64,000 nt of DNA from Zantedeschia hybrid cultivar. Its lineage: Eukaryota > Streptophyta > Magnoliopsida > Alismatales > Araceae. Positions 60,770 to 64,000 of this stretch are shown here, in pieces (the stretch's first letter is position 1; the number at the start of each line of letters is the position of its first letter). A program made the position numbers and the translations under genes. The notes beneath the pieces are model-generated. The model made no database searches, was not told the origin of the DNA, and saw nothing but the letters and a program-made list of their open reading frames with translations. Where the stretch lies: contig JARZZO010000003.1 of assembly GCA_030544215.1 (NCBI GenBank), positions 33,360,379 through 33,424,378 of the forward strand. Reading direction: 5' to 3'.

Positions 60770-63365
60770 TCAATCCTCGACGACCCTCTCCTCCTCCGCC
60801 TCGACGACATTTCGGCCAGGAGAGGGAGAGGGGGAGTCAACGATCTGCACCGCTTCAGGAGCAGCCTCCTCGGCGGGAGCGTCTTCTGCGGGAGCCTCCT
60901 CGGCAGGAGCCTCCTCGGCGGTCTCGACTCCATCCTCAGCAACTGGAGGCGAGGCCCTTTCGGCCATAAGGCCCTTCCACCAGGATAGGAGCTCCCTGGC
61001 TTCCTCGCCCCTCGGCAGACCCTCTCCGGTCAGATCGACGCTCGGGCAGGCCCTCTGGGCGACAGCCAGTCCGAGGTCGAAGACCGAAGAAGACGCCAGC
61101 AGCTGGCTCGGAGGATCTCTTGGGCGTACTCACGCCCGGCCTTGTAATCGACGATGGCCGACTCCGCCACCTTCTCCAGTTCCTGCTTCAGGGCCGAGAC
61201 CTCCTCGGCGTGGCGGCGCTTCTCCGAAGCCCGCCGGGATTCCTTGTCCTGGATCTGGGCTTTGAGGGTCCGGATCTCGGTCTGAGCCGCAGCAAGCTCG
61301 CCCTCAGCCTTCGCCTTCTCCCGGTCGGCCTTCGCCTTGGCCTCGGCAGCAGCCCGGGCCTATGCTGCCCTTTCCTCTAGCTGCGCCCGCGCCCGACCGC
61401 TCGCGGTTGCGAGCCTGTCGATCAAGGGCTCGATGCAGTGCGTCGCCGAGGTTCCTTCGCCAGAACCGACCGAATCCCCCTCGGCCTCGAGAAGCTTGAG
61501 CCGGAGCAGCTCCTGTTGATGCATCAGGACGCTGCCCGTCATCGCAGCCTGCGAGCCGAGAGCGGACAAGGGTTAGAAACTCCAGAGCCAATGGAGGATA
61601 GGTTGAAAAGTTTTCGGACTTCCTACCTGGACCGCAAACCGGGCGCTCATCGCCGCCAGGTCGGCAATCGAATGCTCCTTCAGCTCTTCGAAAGCTGAAG
61701 GGAGAGTGAGGCTGCTGAGCAGACGAAGGCACGTCTGCGGGTCCTGCATACTTTCGTCCTTATACACCCCCGGCACGGGGTGCCACCATTCACGTTGCGC
61801 CCGGGGCGCCCGCGACCCAGAGCCTCCGTCACCGGCCCCTGCCGATACGGCCGGAGGGGAGTCGCCCCTCGACGCCTCGGGAGACGCCAGCCTTGCGGCC
61901 CTTCGGGTCCCGGTGCTCCTCCTGACCAGCGGAGCCGTCTCCACCTCTTCGGCCTCCTCTTCCCGGGGGCGCTTCGACGCTCGGCCGCCCCTTCGAGCGG
62001 CAAACTTTGTCTTCTGCTCCCTCTCGAGAGCAGCGGCGGCAGCGCGACCCTCGGCGGAGGCCGCAGTCCTTGGGACCCCGCCTCGGGTCCTCGGAGCTCC
62101 AGCGCCTCGGCCAGACCTGCCTGCTGCTTGCGGGACCGGCGCCCGGCCTGAACCGCGCTGGTCGGATATCAGGTCGAGGAGGTCGTCAAGATCGGCCATT
62201 GCTGCAAGCAAGAGTGACGCGTTAGTAACGAGACAGTGGTCAAATGCAAATACAAAGCCGACTTACCCTCGGCCGAAACTTCATCAGCCTCGTCAGCCGG
62301 AGGAGCTTCGGCCGGAGGAGCGGCAGTCCTTCCCCCGCGGCCCCGCGGAGTCTCCCCGGTAGGAAGGTAAGGGAAGGCCCGCTCCGGATCAAACTTAGGG
62401 TCCGGCCAAACCCCGGCATTTATCAGCCGCTCCGCGTCGGTGAGAAGCTCCGAGACGCCGTATGGGGCCTTAACCTGGACATGGCCCACGATAGTGCTCT
62501 GAACAGGGGTCAGAGCAGGAGGGCCCGAGAGGCCTGCAGCCAGCGGCGCCCATTCGGAGGGGAAGGGCCATACGCCCTTCTCGTTTTCCGGCAGAGAGAC
62601 GAAGATGAACTTCCTCTTCCAGCCGTAGATAGACGAGGGCTTCCCGGAGAAGATGCTTCGGCCGACCCGAGGGACGAAGCAGTACCACTCGGACTTCCCC
62701 TGCGTTTGGATTTTGAAGAGATAGCGGAAGACATTGATGGAGGGACGGATTTTTATATGAGCAAAGACGCTCAGAAATCCGTACACAGTACGCCAAGAAT
62801 TGGGAAAGAACTGAGACGGGGCCAGCCCGTAGAAGCTAAGGAGATTAATGACGAAGGTGGGAAGAGGGAGACGGAAGCCCGCCTCGAAGCTATCAACATA
62901 GATGGAAAAGGAGCCCGGGCGAACAGTATTTGCCCTGGTGGCGGAATCGGGCCGATGGGGGGTCGTCCAGGAAGGAAGCTGGAAGTAAGAAACCAGGTTC
63001 CTCACCTCTACGTCCGAGAGGGCGCAGGATGCTCCCGAAACAGTGTCCGGAGGACGGCGCCCCGAGGTGAAAGCCTGGCCTAGGTCCCGGACTTCCTGGG
63101 TAGCCTCGGCTTCGGAAGCCTCGGCACCCGAAGCCTCGGCCTCAGAAGCCTCGGCACCCGAAGCCTCGGCCCCAGAAATCTCGGCCTCGGAGACCTCCGC
63201 TCCAGAAGTCTCGAACCCCTCGGTCCCGGAGTTTTCAGACTCCCCAGACATTGCGGAAGCAAAGGAACCCGAGGCGAGAGGATCTGACAGGGAAGACTTA
63301 GGAGAATGGGGGGGAGTATACTCCTCGTCCGAAGGAGTAATCTCGCTGGAAGAGCTCCGGACCAT
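60770..63365 (-). pseudogene. Tat antisense ORF, 'putative gypsy-type transposon' domain protein
   Basis: A minus-strand gene between pol and the expected 3' LTR. Predicted exons: 62267-63365 (from MVRSSSSEITPSDEEY), 61627-62201 and 61548 downward; introns 62202-62266 and 61549-61626 have GT-AG ends and compatible phases. Exon 1 has an Ala/Ser/Glu repeat (63100-63230) and a domain around FRLPLPTFVINLLSFYGLAP, WRTVYGFL and WYCFVPR, known from plant proteins annotated as gypsy-type transposon/Transposase_28. Exon 2 is basic and Arg-rich. Exon 3 is a coiled coil cut by TAG at 61360-61362; beyond it are a frameshift near 61100 and an acidic tail ending at 60770. Antisense ORFs of this kind are known from Tat elements; their function is unknown. 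Confidence 0.8.
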
Positions 63366-63629
63366 AAGGCCGCGAGGGAAAAAAAGGAGGCCAAAGCTTA
63401 CTCGCGGAGAGGGGGAGGAAGTCTCTCTTGAGCCAAATGCAACTTCAAGCCCCCAAGCTCCACCGGCGATGCACTCTGAGGGACGAAGAACCTCCCACGG
63501 TAGCCGACAAGCTCGGACGAAGCCTTCAGGAAGCTGTCCTTTCGCTGGAGAAGGAAGAAGAGCTCGGATGGTTGCAAGGGAAACGCAAGCGTAGCAGCAA
63601 GAAGAAGAACAGTGCCCTGCGGAGGGCCT

Positions 63630-63637
63630 GTATTTAT
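63630..63637 (-). promoter_or_regulatory. TATA box of the antisense ORF
   Basis: TATAAATA on the minus strand, about 265 bp upstream of the predicted start codon at 63365. It is well placed for a separate antisense transcription unit inside the retrotransposon. 63640-64000 is GC-rich and shows no further gene; the Tat 3' LTR is not reached. Confidence 0.55.
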
Positions 63638-64000
63638 AAGCCCATTCAAAATGCCTCCCGCCGAAGCCAGCGGCCGAGATCATCCCGCTCGTCCCCTCGC
63701 TCCTCCCGGATGCCCGCCACGTGCGCCGTCCTTCGGCAATGATGACGGGCCGGCTCCAGGACTTGAAGCAGAGCGATCAACGGCCGAGAGCGCTCCGACC
63801 CTTCGGCTGATCACCCGGATGTCGCCACGTGTCCCGATCCGCGTAGGACGAAGGGAACGGCGGCAATCCGAGTGGAGCCTCGGGCAGAGAGCCGGGGCGA
63901 TCCGCGACCCGCGGGCGGTCAGGATCCGTTTGTGTTTTTGACAGAGCGGCTGGATGCGCGACGCGTGTCCCGTGCTTCCTCGCGAGGCGACGCGCCATCC

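Noticed and set aside
61706..63083. Plus-strand frames of 218 and 279 codons
   Set aside because: Antisense to the Tat antisense ORF, whose minus-strand frame has splice sites and a family domain.

Overview
The window is plant nuclear DNA. It holds one intact host gene, a HAK/KUP/KT potassium transporter on the minus strand (5357-16782, nine exons, 773 codons plus stop). The rest is layered transposable elements. The first coding exons are very rich in G/C at third codon positions and later exons are A/T-ending. That 5'-to-3' gradient, the long introns and the mix of Tekay, Tat/Ogre and Copia elements suggest a large-genome monocot; this is an inference and no species is claimed.

Layout. 1-4900: non-coding sequence with a promoter-like fragment, a 265-bp tandem duplication, compound microsatellites and a degenerate minisatellite. 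5357-17300: the transporter with its TATA box; intron 3 holds an RTE-type LINE fragment and intron 5 a non-autonomous hAT element. 17700-20690: intergenic, with a TRIM whose second LTR is split by a TTA-flanked MITE. 20691-34488: an old minus-strand Copia element, broken by a complete but decayed minus-strand Tekay chromovirus (20951-29998, target duplication GGAAG) and by a solo LTR (30521-32040), with a second TRIM (34489-34778) at its 5' end. 34779-39629: AT-rich intergenic DNA with three hairpin-type MITEs. 39630 to the end: a nested complex. A Tat-lineage element (probable 5' LTR at 39630-40698, gag-pol at 53428-59499, 147-bp tandem repeats, and an antisense spliced ORF with its own TATA box at 60770-63637) is interrupted by an Ogre-like element (40699-51776). 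A second copy of the Ogre-like LTR plus leader (51777-53408) sits directly in front of the Tat gag. The Tat pol is further broken by a stop codon and by a hAT element with a perfect 8-bp target duplication.

The most unusual signal is a family of short interrupted palindromes, consensus AAANGGCGTC-N10-GACGCCNTTT. The spacer is exactly 10 bp in every copy examined. Sites recur as close pairs about 30-31 bp apart or at larger steps of about 76-100 bp. There are nine in each LTR of the Tekay chromovirus and seven in the LTR and leader of the unrelated Ogre-like element. Fixed spacing with variable spacer sequence points to a two-half-site protein-binding array or a conserved RNA hairpin, shared by two distinct retrotransposon lineages.

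Apart from the transporter, no intact host gene, tRNA, rRNA or CRISPR array is visible.
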